A DNA stretch of 64,000 nucleotides from Chryseobacterium nakagawai (GCF_900637665.1 NZ_LR134386.1:1728501-1792500); one strand, 5' to 3'. Shown: positions 8,901 through 19,164, numbered from the stretch's first letter. The notes: generated from the letters alone by a model not told the origin. Numbers and translations: made by a program.

Positions 8901-10745
8901 CTATTCTGAGTACTCTTTTAACAATTGACGGTATCCCATCAAAATAGAGGATTTGGAAATGAAGCCTATAAATCTGTTGTGTTCACCTACTACAGGTAAA
9001 TTCCAGACTCCTGTATCATCAAAGACCTGAAGGATCTCCAAGGGTTTATCCTCTTTATGAATAACCGCAGCGGGAGCTTTCATAATCTGAGCAATATTTT
9101 TAGGAACATCATGGTCTCCGAACAGATAAGGGCGGATATCATCTATGGAGAACATACCTCTTAATGTTCTTTTATCATCGATGACTGCAAAAATATTCTT
9201 ATTGCTCTTTTTGAAGAGTTCAAACATTTCTGTAATGAAAATATTTTCATTAATTACCTGAGAGTTATAATCTATAAAATCCTCACTGTGAAGGGCAAAA
9301 AGAATATTTCTGTCGTGTTTATCCGTAAAGATTTTACCTTGGTCTGCCATTGACTTGAGTTCAGGTGATATGGGTGAAAACCACTTGGCAATAAGATAGG
9401 ATATTACGGAGGCAATCATCAGAGGAATAAATAAATCATAGCCGAGGCTTGACTCTGCAATCAGAAAGATGGCGGTAAGCGGAGCATACAAAACACCGCT
9501 CATTGCCCCGGCCATTCCTACAAGAACAAGATTGGTCACAGGTACATCGGTAAATCCGATCTGCTGGCACACCAGCGCAAATAAGTATCCTACTGTTCCA
9601 CCTGCAAACAGCGAAGGAGCAAAATTTCCTCCGTTTCCTCCGCTGAAAATTGTAAACGATGTAGCAAAAGCTTTTAACAGGCAAACCAGTAATAGGAAAA
9701 GAATAATGGTCCAGTCTTTAATTTCAAAGTACCTGAAAAAGCTGTTTTCAATAATGGCTTGAGTATTACCATTGGTAAAGGCTTTTACGGTATCATAGCC
9801 CTCTCCGAAAAGCGGTGGAAAAAGAACACATAACAAAGATAATATGGCACCACCCAGCATCGCTTTACGAAGGCGCGAAAGAGAAAGTTTTTTAAGATAA
9901 TGTTCAACCTTCTGGGAGATGATCACAAAATATCGGGCATATATTCCGGTTACAATTCCCAGAATAAGATAATAGGGCACATTCCTATAATTGAATGATT
10001 CCCTGGTATAAAACCTGAATAATACATCTTCCTGAAGCAATATTCTGGAGAGAAGACTTCCGCATACGGCTGCAACGACCAAAGGAATGAAGTCCGTAAA
10101 AACAACTCCGGTCAACAGGATTTCAAAAGCAAACATAATCCCTGCAATAGGAGCATTGAAAGCTGAAGCAATTCCGGCAGTGGCACCGGCTGCCAATAAC
10201 AGTGTTCGCTCTTTATATCCCAGCCTGTAGGTTTGGGCATAATTCGATCCGATAGCTGAACCCGTTACTGCAATGGGACTCTCCAAACCTGCAGATCCTC
10301 CCAAACCTACAGTTACAGCACTTTGTATAATCTGGGAATACATCTTTACCGAAGATACAATGCTCGAATTTTGGGCAATCTCATAGAGTATCGCTCCAAT
10401 ACCTTTTCTGTCCTGGCCTTTAAACAGGGTAATGACGATCATTGTGGTCAGCACAATTCCTAAGAATGGAAATACCAGATAGAACAGAAGCTGGTATTCA
10501 AAATGCACTTTATGGGTGATAAAATAATGAATGTTGTGAACCAATGTTTTTAGAATGACTCCAGCCAGTCCGGCAGTACATCCTACAAGAATACCGGAGA
10601 GTAAAAGAAATTGATTTCTGCTCAACCTGTTATGCAGCCAATGAAGCACAAGCTCATAACTCCTTGCTTTTTCAAGCCCGTATTTCTGAAAGTCTCTTTT
10701 AAATTTAAGAAAGCTTAAGTACTTTTTTCTGTTATGAATTTTCAT
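8901..10745 (-). CDS. ClC family chloride channel/antiporter with CBS domains
   Basis: A 614-residue protein. Residues ~50-470 form the ClC membrane domain: GLGGSAGLESPIAVTGSAIG carries the conserved gating Glu (GxExP), and GGNGGNFAPSLFAGG is the GxFxP anion-binding motif. The C-terminal ~130 residues form a CBS pair (EMFELFKKSNKNIFAVIDDKR; GVWNLPVVGEHNRFIGFISKS). ClC proteins move Cl- passively or exchange it for protons; the gating Glu allows either. The gene is convergent with the DUF389 gene, and its start lies 26 bases after the stop of the upstream antiporter gene on the same strand, so the two are probably co-transcribed. Confidence 0.94.
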   Translation of the reverse strand: MKIHNRKKYLSFLKFKRDFQKYGLEKARSYELVLHWLHNRLSRNQFLLLSGILVGCTAGLAGVILKTLVHNIHYFITHKVHFEYQLLFYLVFPFLGIVLTTMIVITLFKGQDRKGIGAILYEIAQNSSIVSSVKMYSQIIQSAVTVGLGGSAGLESPIAVTGSAIGSNYAQTYRLGYKERTLLLAAGATAGIASAFNAPIAGIMFAFEILLTGVVFTDFIPLVVAAVCGSLLSRILLQEDVLFRFYTRESFNYRNVPYYLILGIVTGIYARYFVIISQKVEHYLKKLSLSRLRKAMLGGAILSLLCVLFPPLFGEGYDTVKAFTNGNTQAIIENSFFRYFEIKDWTIILFLLLVCLLKAFATSFTIFSGGNGGNFAPSLFAGGTVGYLFALVCQQIGFTDVPVTNLVLVGMAGAMSGVLYAPLTAIFLIAESSLGYDLFIPLMIASVISYLIAKWFSPISPELKSMADQGKIFTDKHDRNILFALHSEDFIDYNSQVINENIFITEMFELFKKSNKNIFAVIDDKRTLRGMFSIDDIRPYLFGDHDVPKNIAQIMKAPAAVIHKEDKPLEILQVFDDTGVWNLPVVGEHNRFIGFISKSSILMGYRQLLKEYSE

Positions 10746-10771
10746 CAGCGTTGGTCTTACCTGACGGCATT

Positions 10772-12007
10772 TTATGAAGTTAATTTTTTAATTACTTTTT
10801 CTACGGTAATTCCCTGGATAAGAATTGAGAAAATCACAATGACAAAGGTAATGGATACCAGAATATCTTTATAGGGATTTTGCGGTAAAGATAGTGCCAG
10901 TGCGATAGAGATTCCGCCTCTTAATCCTCCCCATGTCATAATGAACAGAGATTTTGTCCCAAAAACCTTTTTAAATCTGAATACAACAGCTGGAACATAT
11001 AAAGATACAAAACGGGCGATTAGAATAATTAACGCAGTAATAATACCAATAGCCAGATAACTGGTATCAAATGAAACAATGACGATCTCAAGCCCGATCA
11101 GCATAAATAAGATCGCATTTAATACCTCGTCGGTTACTTCCCAAAATTTACCCAGATAATCGCGGGTAATATCGCTCATTGCTAATTCTTTTCCTCTATT
11201 ACCTGTCATTAATCCTGCAACTACCATAGCTAATGGACCTGAAACATGGATGGAATGGCAAAGGCTGTAGCCTCCCATTACCATTGCTAATGAGATTAAA
11301 ATTTCTGTTTGGAAATGATCAATGGATTTCATGAGTTTATAGCCTATGAAACCGATAATAAGTCCTATAATAACACCGCCAATGGCTTCATGAATAAAAA
11401 GCATTCCGATTTCAGTGGGGCCGAAGTTTTCCGGTCCTACGGTGGCGATCTTTAAAATGGTAACAAATATCACAACTCCGATACCGTCATTAAAAAGAGA
11501 TTCTCCGACAATATTGGTTTCTATATTTTTGGATAGATTCGTTTTTTTCAGGATGCCCATTACAGCAATAGGATCTGTAGGAGAGATCAAGGCACCAAAC
11601 AGCAGGCAGTATATAAGGGGGATATCCTGATGAAATACTGAAAGAAGATAAAACAAACTGTATCCCACTATCAGTGTAGAAATTAATGTCCCAATGGTGG
11701 CAAAACTAATGATGCTTTTTGCCGATTTTTTTAATTCCGGGATAGAAACATGCAGGGAACCTGCAAATAACAAAAAACTTAAAAGAATACCTAACAGAAA
11801 TTCTGAAAAATCAATTAAAGCCAGTTTCTCACGGATCATTTCTGTAAAACCAGAAGAAAAATATCCGGTAACAATGACACCGGCTGCTGCTAATACACCC
11901 ATCATCATCAGACTGATTCCGGAAGGAAGTTTTAAAAATTTTATATTGAGATAAGAAAAGAATGCTGCGAGTGTGATGAGAATAGAGAAGATTAAAAATA
12001 GCTCCAT
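10772..12007 (-). CDS. Na+/H+ antiporter, CPA1 (NhaP-like) family
   Basis: A 411-residue polytopic antiporter. Diagnostic motifs are FGALISPTDPIAVMGILKK, GESLFNDGIGVVIF (the Asn-Asp pair that binds the cation and protons) and TWGGLRGGISIALAL near the end. There are 12-13 predicted membrane helices and no long cytosolic tail. It would exchange Na+ or K+ for H+ across the inner membrane. It is the first gene of an antiporter-ClC pair and is divergent from the RND operon, with ~220 AT-rich bases between them. Confidence 0.93.
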   Translation of the reverse strand: MELFLIFSILITLAAFFSYLNIKFLKLPSGISLMMMGVLAAAGVIVTGYFSSGFTEMIREKLALIDFSEFLLGILLSFLLFAGSLHVSIPELKKSAKSIISFATIGTLISTLIVGYSLFYLLSVFHQDIPLIYCLLFGALISPTDPIAVMGILKKTNLSKNIETNIVGESLFNDGIGVVIFVTILKIATVGPENFGPTEIGMLFIHEAIGGVIIGLIIGFIGYKLMKSIDHFQTEILISLAMVMGGYSLCHSIHVSGPLAMVVAGLMTGNRGKELAMSDITRDYLGKFWEVTDEVLNAILFMLIGLEIVIVSFDTSYLAIGIITALIILIARFVSLYVPAVVFRFKKVFGTKSLFIMTWGGLRGGISIALALSLPQNPYKDILVSITFVIVIFSILIQGITVEKVIKKLTS

Positions 12008-12177
12008 AAATGATTTTTTTGTGTTACAAAAGTACTGAAAACGAACTTAATTCTTTAAGCTCAATCGTTTTAATTAGTTTGTTTTTTACAAATAATTAGA
12101 ATGTTTTTACAATATCAATTAACTTTTATTTTATAAATTTTTAACATAAATTAAAAAAAAATTAAAGCAAAATGACT

Positions 12178-12185
12178 TACATTTG
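12178..12185 (+). promoter_or_regulatory. -7 element (TACATTTG) upstream of the RND operon
   Basis: TACATTTG fits TAnnTTTG exactly and lies 47 bases before the first ATG of the following gene set. No good -33 TTG was found. The direction matches the efflux operon. Confidence 0.45.
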
Positions 12186-12231
12186 CTGATATACTATTTC
12201 TAATCCCCTGAATTTTCAATATTACGGCTGA

Positions 12232-12567
12232 ATGTTATTATTTAGAACGTTTTTTTGTTTTTATATTTTTACTCTGTTTTTCGTTTTCAGCTCAGATAGA
12301 GCTGGCAAGGCATCGGTAAATATTGTTGCTTTTAAGCATCCTGTACGTAGTGGCGCAAATCGCTCTATCAAGAAGTATAACAATGTAAAGGCTGTTGAAG
12401 TTGAGAATAAGAGTTTTTCTAAATATCTAAATTACTTTGATATTCCAGATAAATCGGAGAATTGTCCCGAGGTCCTTATTAAAGTTGTTCTGAAGGGTCT
12501 GCCTGTTTCTTCTGGAGACATATTTTGTGCCGTAAAATCCTATCTTCATTTACTCCAGCTGTTTTAA
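12232..12567 (+). CDS. Hypothetical exported small protein
   Basis: A 111-residue frame with a hydrophobic, Phe-rich N-terminus (LLFRTFFCFYIFTLFFVFSS) that could be a signal peptide or anchor, followed by a basic soluble part. No family recognised. It starts just after a plausible promoter and ends 52 bases before the efflux adaptor gene, on the same strand, so it may be the leader gene of the efflux operon. The coding call rests on its position and uninterrupted frame and is moderate. Confidence 0.5.
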   Translation: MLLFRTFFCFYIFTLFFVFSSDRAGKASVNIVAFKHPVRSGANRSIKKYNNVKAVEVENKSFSKYLNYFDIPDKSENCPEVLIKVVLKGLPVSSGDIFCAVKSYLHLLQLF

Positions 12568-12619
12568 ACTGATATTTCCAATTATTTTTTTCGTAAAGTT
12601 TCAGTTATAAAATTCTATA

Positions 12620-13708
12620 ATGAATATAAAAAGTTTCATATTATGCGTAAGCGCATTATTATGCGCATTATCATGTGATAAAAACAATCCCAATAAAAAT
12701 AAAAACACTAAGGAAGTTCCCGTTCTTGAGGTAAAACAAAAAGATACGTTGATCAACAGCCAGTTTGTTACCGATATACAGGCCAAAAGAAATGTTGAAA
12801 TCCGCTCCAGAATTGACGGTATCATTCAACATATTTATGTCAATGAAGGGCAGTTTGTAAAAAAAGGGCAGTCGCTTTTCAAGATCAATGATGCTGAGTT
12901 ACAAATGGATCTGTTAAAGGCTGAGGCCAGGTTTAAACAGACAAAAGCCGACCTTCGGATCGCTGAGGTTGAACTCAAGCAGATTGAGAGTTTATATGCT
13001 AAAAAGTTTGTTGCTGTTAACGAGTTTGAACTTGCTAAAGCCAGGTTGGCATCTGCGCGCGCAAAATGTTCTTTTGCCGAAGCTGAGAAAAAAGCGGTTG
13101 TCCAGCAGATTAATTTTACATTGATTACAGCGCCATTCGACGGTGTGATAGATGTCATTCCTCATAAAAGCGGAAGTCTGGTCAATAACGGAACACTGCT
13201 TACGACACTTTCGCAACTGGATGAGGTATATGCTTATTTCTCCATTCCTGAAAATAAATACTTTGAACTTTTGGCCAGTGATAAATTAGGAAAGCATCAG
13301 AAGATTGAGCTTACCCTTCCTAATGGAACAAACTATCAGTTTAATGGTACGTTAAAATCTGCTAAAAGCGAGATTGACCGTGCTACCGGATCTATCAGGT
13401 ATAAGGTGCTTTTCCCAAACCCACAACATATCATCAAGCATGGGACTTCCGGTAAACTGACCATTTCCGATGTTCAGAATAATGCACTCCTCATTCCGCA
13501 AAAATCAACCTTTTCAATTCAGGATAAAACCTATATATTCCTGGTGGATAAGAATAATAAAGTAAAGATGACCAATATTAAAGTAGGTCCGGCCATAAAG
13601 AATTCTTATCTGGTTGAAAGCGGTATCAAAAAGGGAGATCTGATTATTTATGAAGGAGCGCAGTCTCTTAAAGATGGAGATGTCATCAAAATTAAAGACC
13701 GATTATAA
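12620..13708 (+). CDS. RND efflux periplasmic adaptor (membrane fusion protein)
   Basis: A 362-residue lipoprotein (lipobox ALSC, Cys19). It has the HlyD/AcrA plan: a barrel-sandwich half (RNVEIRSRIDGIIQHIYVNEGQFVKKGQSLFKIND), an alpha-helical hairpin (residues ~95-150), the second lipoyl half (APFDGVIDVIPHKSGSLVNNGTLLTTL), a beta-barrel and a membrane-proximal domain. It would bridge the inner-membrane pump and the outer-membrane channel encoded directly downstream (gap 17 bases). Substrates are not predictable; drugs, detergents or solvents are usual for HAE1 pumps. Confidence 0.93.
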   Translation: MNIKSFILCVSALLCALSCDKNNPNKNKNTKEVPVLEVKQKDTLINSQFVTDIQAKRNVEIRSRIDGIIQHIYVNEGQFVKKGQSLFKINDAELQMDLLKAEARFKQTKADLRIAEVELKQIESLYAKKFVAVNEFELAKARLASARAKCSFAEAEKKAVVQQINFTLITAPFDGVIDVIPHKSGSLVNNGTLLTTLSQLDEVYAYFSIPENKYFELLASDKLGKHQKIELTLPNGTNYQFNGTLKSAKSEIDRATGSIRYKVLFPNPQHIIKHGTSGKLTISDVQNNALLIPQKSTFSIQDKTYIFLVDKNNKVKMTNIKVGPAIKNSYLVESGIKKGDLIIYEGAQSLKDGDVIKIKDRL

Positions 13709-13725
13709 TTCTTAAATAGTTGATT

Positions 13726-16700
13726 ATGGTAGAAATGTTTATAAAGCGAAAAGTACTTTCGCTGGTGATTTCCATTGTCTTTGTTTTGATAGGAATTATG
13801 GCGCTGACTAAGATGCCGATCACCCAGTTTCCTGACATCGTTCCCCCTTCAGTAACCGTTACAGCAAAATATACCGGGGCGAATGCAGAAGTTTCCGCAG
13901 ATGCGGTTGCCTTACCCCTGGAGCGTGCAATTAATGGTGTGCCGGGGATGACCTATATGTCAACCGTTACTTCAAATGATGGACTGACCGTTATACAGGT
14001 CTTTTTTGAAGTGGGTACTGATCCGGATTTGGCTGCAGTGAATGTACAGAACCGGGTAACTACAATTCTTGACGAACTTCCTGAGGAAGTAATCCGGGCC
14101 GGAGTGACTACTGAAAAGGAGGTTAACAGTATGCTGATGTACCTCAATATTACCAGCACTGATCCCAGCCAGGATGAACAGTTTATTTACAATTTTACAG
14201 ATATTAATATTCTCCAGGAACTCAAGCGCCTGGACGGAGTGGGGAGAGCAGAGATTATGGGGCAGAAGGAATATTCCATGAGGGTTTGGCTTGATCCCCA
14301 GAAAATGGCGGCGTATAATATTTCCACGGAAGAAGTAATCAGTTCCCTGCAGAAACAGAATATTTCCGCAGCTCCGGGTAAGGTAGGAGAATCTTCCGGT
14401 AAAAAGGCTGGGCAGATTCAGTATGTTGTAAAATACAGAGGAAAGTTTTTTGAGCCTCAACAATATGAAGAAATTCCTGTTAGGGCGGATGAAGAAGGAA
14501 CAATACTAAAACTAAAAGATATCGCAAAAGTTGAATTTGGGGCAATGACTTATGGAATGGTTTCGAAAACCGATGGAAGGCCGTCAGCATCAATCATGAT
14601 GAAACAAAGACCGGGATCCAATGCCTCTGAGGTTATCCAGAATGTAAAAAATAAAATGGCGGAGCTGAAAGAAGGCTCGTTCCCACCTGGGATGGATTAT
14701 AACCTCGCGTATGATGTTTCAAGGTTTCTGGACGCTTCTATCCATGCTGTTTTAAAGACCCTTATCGAAGCCTTTATTCTGGTGGCTATAGTTGTTTTTC
14801 TTTTTCTTCAGGACTGGCGTTCTACGCTTATTCCGGTGCTTGCCATTCCGGTGGCTCTGGTGGGTACATTCGCATTCATGGATATGCTGGGGTTTTCACT
14901 TAACCTGTTAACCTTATTTGCGCTGGTTCTGTCCATCGGTATTGTTGTAGATAATGCCATTGTTGTTGTGGAGGCTGTTCATGTCAAAATGGAAGAAGGG
15001 CATATGCCTTTTGAGGCCACTATAATGGCTGCCAAAGAAATAGCGGGTGCAGTAGTAGCTATAACCTTGGTTATGTCAGCCGTTTTCATTCCTGTAGCAT
15101 TCCTGGATGGTCCTGTAGGAGTATTTTACCGGCAGTTTTCGCTTACTTTGGCAATCAGTATCGTAATTTCCGGTATTAATGCGTTAACGCTTACTCCAGC
15201 TTTATGTGCACTCTTATTAAAACCTCATAACCATCATGGCAAGAAAGGTTTACTGGATCGTTTTTTCAGTGTATTTAATACTATTCTCGACAGAGTTACC
15301 AACGGTTATGTAAAAGTCCTGTCAAAATTTGCCACCCGGACAACAGTGACTTTCGGACTCCTGACTTTATTTATACTGCTAACGGGGCTGACGTCAAAAT
15401 TTCTGGCATCGGGATTCATTCCTATGGAAGACCAGGGGATGGCCTACGTAAGTGTTACTACGCCCCAGGGAGCGACGGTAGAAAGAACTGAAAAGGTACT
15501 TGATGAAATCACCAAAATCGCTAAAAAGATGGATGGAGTAGAAAATGTAACGACTCTTGCAGGATATAATGTGGTCACTGAAATTGCAGGATCATCATAT
15601 GGAATGGCGATGATCAATCTTAAGGACTGGAAAGAAAGAAATATATCTGTGGATGACTTTATTAAAGAATTAAATGAGAAAACGAATCGGATTTCCGATG
15701 CGCAAATTGAAGCTTTTGCGCCCCCAACGGTTCCGGGATTTGGGAATACCAGCGGCTTTGAACTTCGTCTCCTGGACAGAACCGGCGGAAGCATTGAAAA
15801 TATGGATAAAGTAACCAAGGATTTTATTAAGAAGCTGAATGAAGCTTCTGAGCTTAAGAACAGCTTTACCAGCTTTGATGCTACTTTCCCACAGTATATG
15901 GTGAATATTGATTATGATATGGCGGCTAAAAAAGGAATTTCAGCAGATAATGCAATGTCCACTTTACAAACTTTACTGGGCTCCTATTACGCGACCAATT
16001 TCATCCGGTTCAGACAGATGTATAAAGTTATGGTTCAGGCAGGACCTGAATTCCGCGATACTCCGGAGAGTATATTGAACCTATATTTAAAAAATGACAA
16101 AGGTGAAATGGTGCCTTTTTCAACCTTTATAACGATGGAAAGAGTATATGGTCCCGAAGTACTGACGCGCTACAATATGTATATGTCTGCGATGATCAAT
16201 GGAGAGGCTGCTGAGGGTTTCAGTTCAGGTGACGCTATTGCCGCAGTAGATAAAATAGCAAAAGAAACGCTTCCTAAAGGCTTCGATATTGAATGGTCGG
16301 GTATGACCCGTGAAGAAATCTTATCAGGAAATCAAACAGCTTATATTTTTCTGGTCTGCCTGATTTTTGTCTACCTTTTATTAGCGGCACAATATGAGAG
16401 TTTTCTGCTTCCTATGCCAGTGCTGTTAAGTTTACCAACAGGAATTTTCGGTTCTTATATTGCTCTGATGGTTTGTGGTCTTGATAATAATATTTACGCT
16501 CAGGTGGCATTAGTGATGTTGATAGGGCTGCTTGCCAAAAATGCGATATTAATTGTGGAATTTGCCATTGCAAGTTACAAGGAGGGAAACAGCATTATTT
16601 CAGCTGCTATCGAAGGAGCAAGGCAGCGTCTTCGTCCCATTCTGATGACCTCTTTCGCTTTTATCGCCGGATTGATTCCATTATGTGTAGCATCGGGTGC

Positions 16701-16833
16701 CGGAGCCGTTGGGAACCGTTCCATTGGAACCGCAGCCGCAGGGGGTATGTTAATCGGTACCGTCTTCGGTCTTATCATTATTCCCGGCCTTTACATTTTC
16801 TTTGCAACCCTTGAAAACAGAAAAAAAGCATGA
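13726..16833 (+). CDS. RND efflux pump permease, HAE1/AcrB type
   Basis: About 1035 residues, the usual AcrB size. It starts MVEMFIKRKVLSLVISIVF, has the QFPDIVPPSVTVTAKYTGA porter segment, and the proton-relay Asp residues in GIVVDNAIVVVEAV of helix 4. The second half repeats the fold (FLVCLIFVYLLLAAQYESF, LIGLLAKNAILIVEFA) and ends GTVFGLIIIPGLYIFF. A TTG at 13720 extends the frame by two codons, but ATG 13726 is preferred. The stop overlaps the outer-membrane factor start by 4 bases (ATGA). Confidence 0.95.
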   Translation: MVEMFIKRKVLSLVISIVFVLIGIMALTKMPITQFPDIVPPSVTVTAKYTGANAEVSADAVALPLERAINGVPGMTYMSTVTSNDGLTVIQVFFEVGTDPDLAAVNVQNRVTTILDELPEEVIRAGVTTEKEVNSMLMYLNITSTDPSQDEQFIYNFTDINILQELKRLDGVGRAEIMGQKEYSMRVWLDPQKMAAYNISTEEVISSLQKQNISAAPGKVGESSGKKAGQIQYVVKYRGKFFEPQQYEEIPVRADEEGTILKLKDIAKVEFGAMTYGMVSKTDGRPSASIMMKQRPGSNASEVIQNVKNKMAELKEGSFPPGMDYNLAYDVSRFLDASIHAVLKTLIEAFILVAIVVFLFLQDWRSTLIPVLAIPVALVGTFAFMDMLGFSLNLLTLFALVLSIGIVVDNAIVVVEAVHVKMEEGHMPFEATIMAAKEIAGAVVAITLVMSAVFIPVAFLDGPVGVFYRQFSLTLAISIVISGINALTLTPALCALLLKPHNHHGKKGLLDRFFSVFNTILDRVTNGYVKVLSKFATRTTVTFGLLTLFILLTGLTSKFLASGFIPMEDQGMAYVSVTTPQGATVERTEKVLDEITKIAKKMDGVENVTTLAGYNVVTEIAGSSYGMAMINLKDWKERNISVDDFIKELNEKTNRISDAQIEAFAPPTVPGFGNTSGFELRLLDRTGGSIENMDKVTKDFIKKLNEASELKNSFTSFDATFPQYMVNIDYDMAAKKGISADNAMSTLQTLLGSYYATNFIRFRQMYKVMVQAGPEFRDTPESILNLYLKNDKGEMVPFSTFITMERVYGPEVLTRYNMYMSAMINGEAAEGFSSGDAIAAVDKIAKETLPKGFDIEWSGMTREEILSGNQTAYIFLVCLIFVYLLLAAQYESFLLPMPVLLSLPTGIFGSYIALMVCGLDNNIYAQVALVMLIGLLAKNAILIVEFAIASYKEGNSIISAAIEGARQRLRPILMTSFAFIAGLIPLCVASGAGAVGNRSIGTAAAGGMLIGTVFGLIIIPGLYIFFATLENRKKA

Positions 16834-18278
16834 AACGAATTCAATTAAAACTTATATTTTGGAGTGTCACAGGACTGTTCATGACTTCCTGTGCTGTTCC
16901 TAAAGTAGCATCAATGAAGGACGCGGATAGATTACCGGATCCCGTTGTTGTTGATTCAGCTACCGGCAGATCAGAATTTTCAGGAATAGATCTTAAGGGC
17001 TATTTTACGGATTCCCATTTATTATATCTTTTTGAGGAGGTAAAAAAAGCCAATCCTGACTTTAAAATAGCCCAGCAAAGAGTAGAAATAGCCAACAGCT
17101 TTTTAAAGCGGTCAAAAACAGAATTACTGCCTTCTCTGGAAATTGGAGTTCAGGTTTCCGGCGACCGGTATGGAAAATATACTATGGAAGGGGTTGGGAA
17201 TTATGATACCAATCTTTCCTCGAATATCACTAAGGAACAAAAGATCAATACTTCCTTTACCCCTAATTATTGGATGGGTGCCAGAAGCAGCTGGGAAATC
17301 GATGCCTGGGGAAAATTAAAAAATAAGAAACTTTCAGCTCAGAACAAATTCCTGGCATCAACAGAAGGTTTGAAGCTTCTACAGACCGATCTTTTTACGG
17401 ATATTGCCAATTTATATTATGATCTGATCACTTTAGACAAGCGATTAAAAATCTATCAGGATAATTACAACCTTCAGAAGCGTGCCTTTGAAATTATCAA
17501 AGCACAGCGTGAAGTTGGTAAGGTAACTGAACTGGCTGTACAGCAGTTTAAAGCACAGAACAATAACTGGCTGGCAGAAATTGAACATATTAAAGTAGAA
17601 ATAGTCACTGTAAAGCAAGCCATATCAACATTAACGGGGGTATACGGGGGTGATATACAGAGAGGAGACACGCTTCTGCCTACAAATTTCAATATCCTGA
17701 ATTCCAATATTAACGTTGATAAGATAATTCATTCCAGGCCTGATGTGATTTCAAACTATTATTATCTTAAGGCTTCACATGCGGATGCCAAAGCTGCAAG
17801 AGCTGCTTTTTATCCTAAAATTGATATTGGAGCAGGATTAGGAATCAATTCCTTTTCCGCCGAAACACTTTTCAAACCAGCCTCCTTGGCTGGACAGATT
17901 TTAGGAGGTTTGATGGTCCCTGTTTTTAACAAAGGCCAGCTGCAATATGAATTTAAAGTTGCTGGCATAGAACAGGAAATTGCATTTCTGAATTACCAGA
18001 AGAGTGTTACTACTGCCTTCAATGAGCTGCAGTCTATTCTGAAGCAGACTCAAATATTTCATAGAGTTTTAGAACTTAAAGAAGAGGAAGTGAATTTTTT
18101 AGATAAAGGAATAGAGGTGTCTAATGACTTGTATATTACGGGCTATGCCAACTACTTTGAACTGATCAATGCTCAGAAAAGCAAGCTGCAAGCCGAGCTT
18201 GATCTTCTCAAATTTCAACATGAAAATACCAGGAACAATGTGCTGTTATTTAAAGCGTTAGCAGGTAAATTAGAATGA
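16830..18278 (+). CDS. Outer-membrane efflux channel, NodT/OprM family
   Basis: A 482-residue TolC-type lipoprotein (lipobox MTSC). There are two long coiled-coil repeats (residues ~60-260 and ~280-480), with typical segments RQRVEIANSFLKRSKTELLP, ARSSWEIDAWGKLKNKKLSA and SRPDVISNYYYLKASHADAKAARAAFYPKIDI. It completes the tripartite pump with the two upstream genes and is coupled by an ATGA overlap. A terminator follows 30 bases after the stop. Confidence 0.94.
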   Translation: MKRIQLKLIFWSVTGLFMTSCAVPKVASMKDADRLPDPVVVDSATGRSEFSGIDLKGYFTDSHLLYLFEEVKKANPDFKIAQQRVEIANSFLKRSKTELLPSLEIGVQVSGDRYGKYTMEGVGNYDTNLSSNITKEQKINTSFTPNYWMGARSSWEIDAWGKLKNKKLSAQNKFLASTEGLKLLQTDLFTDIANLYYDLITLDKRLKIYQDNYNLQKRAFEIIKAQREVGKVTELAVQQFKAQNNNWLAEIEHIKVEIVTVKQAISTLTGVYGGDIQRGDTLLPTNFNILNSNINVDKIIHSRPDVISNYYYLKASHADAKAARAAFYPKIDIGAGLGINSFSAETLFKPASLAGQILGGLMVPVFNKGQLQYEFKVAGIEQEIAFLNYQKSVTTAFNELQSILKQTQIFHRVLELKEEEVNFLDKGIEVSNDLYITGYANYFELINAQKSKLQAELDLLKFQHENTRNNVLLFKALAGKLE

Positions 18279-18308
18279 TATATTAGTTAGTTGATTTTAT
18301 ATGTTAGT

Positions 18309-18340
18309 AAGGCTGTCTCAGAAATGGGACGGCTTTTTTA
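18309..18340 (+). terminator. Rho-independent terminator of the RND operon
   Basis: AAGGCTGTCTC (18309-18319) pairs with GGGACGGCTTT (18326-18336) over 11 positions including three G-U pairs, followed by further T residues. Confidence 0.75.
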
Positions 18341-18480
18341 ATTATACAAATAAAGGAGGAATAACCTGACTTTTTACTATCATTTATTAAGTGTTTTTTA
18401 TTTTAATTTCTATATTCAGTATAATACCAGCATGGTAATTTATTTATAAATTTGAATTTAATAAAACTAATCTTCTAGCT

Positions 18481-19164
18481 ATGAAGCAAAATTCAACTTT
18501 AATCTTGGGAAGTATTTTTATCTGTGTAATCGTTTTTATTCTCCCATTTTTGATCAGATCGGGTAGTGATTCCCTTAATTCTGTTTTTGCAACAGCTTTC
18601 ACAGCATTAGGAGCTTCTGCAACACTAATAACGATGATAATTGCATTATCACTTTATCAAAAGTATGGAATGGATAGTAAATTGATTGAACAACAAACGG
18701 CTAAAGTTTTCGAATTAATCGATCAGATCAAAGGTAAATCATTAACAATTCATACTGGGGAGATCAAATATTTCTTACGTTTTATCAATATAGAAGAAGA
18801 TCTCAAAAATGATCCGGTATTAAATAGAATGTATCCAAAGAAAATAGCTGTTAATAGTGATGATTATCTTTTGTTTTTACAACCATTAAGGATTTTTATG
18901 AACAACTATTTACTACCGTCTGAAATTAAAGCCCATTTGAAGTTGTTTGATTTATATGCCGTAGATGAGGAAATTGAATTCAGCTATGAAAATTATGTTA
19001 AAATGAGTTATGAACATGCAATTGATGATTCTTTTTTTGTAATGTTTCCTGCCGTTACTGTAGAGGAATTTATCGATCGTAAGAATATGTTGATAAAATC
19101 AATAGAGGGTTGGCTATCAAAGCACACAAGCATAAAGTTAGACCTTGAAATGGCTAAACCTTAG
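18481..19164 (+). CDS. Hypothetical membrane protein with two N-terminal helices
   Basis: A 227-residue protein. Helix 1 (residues ~7-26, STLILGSIFICVIVFILPF) and helix 2 (~36-59, AFTALGASATLITMIIALSLYQ) are followed by a long soluble region rich in acidic and aromatic residues. This two-helix-plus-cytosolic layout is common in Bacteroidetes genes of unknown role; I recognise no catalytic motif. Its 3' end overlaps the 3' end of the convergent polymerase gene by 11 bases. Confidence 0.72.
   Translation: MKQNSTLILGSIFICVIVFILPFLIRSGSDSLNSVFATAFTALGASATLITMIIALSLYQKYGMDSKLIEQQTAKVFELIDQIKGKSLTIHTGEIKYFLRFINIEEDLKNDPVLNRMYPKKIAVNSDDYLLFLQPLRIFMNNYLLPSEIKAHLKLFDLYAVDEEIEFSYENYVKMSYEHAIDDSFFVMFPAVTVEEFIDRKNMLIKSIEGWLSKHTSIKLDLEMAKP

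Noticed and set aside
9436..9762. Open frames on both strands inside the ClC gene
   Set aside because: They are shadows of the ClC reading frame, with no start context or family similarity.
13953..14463. Long reverse frames within the RND permease gene
   Set aside because: They overlap a highly conserved pump gene completely and have no recognisable protein features.
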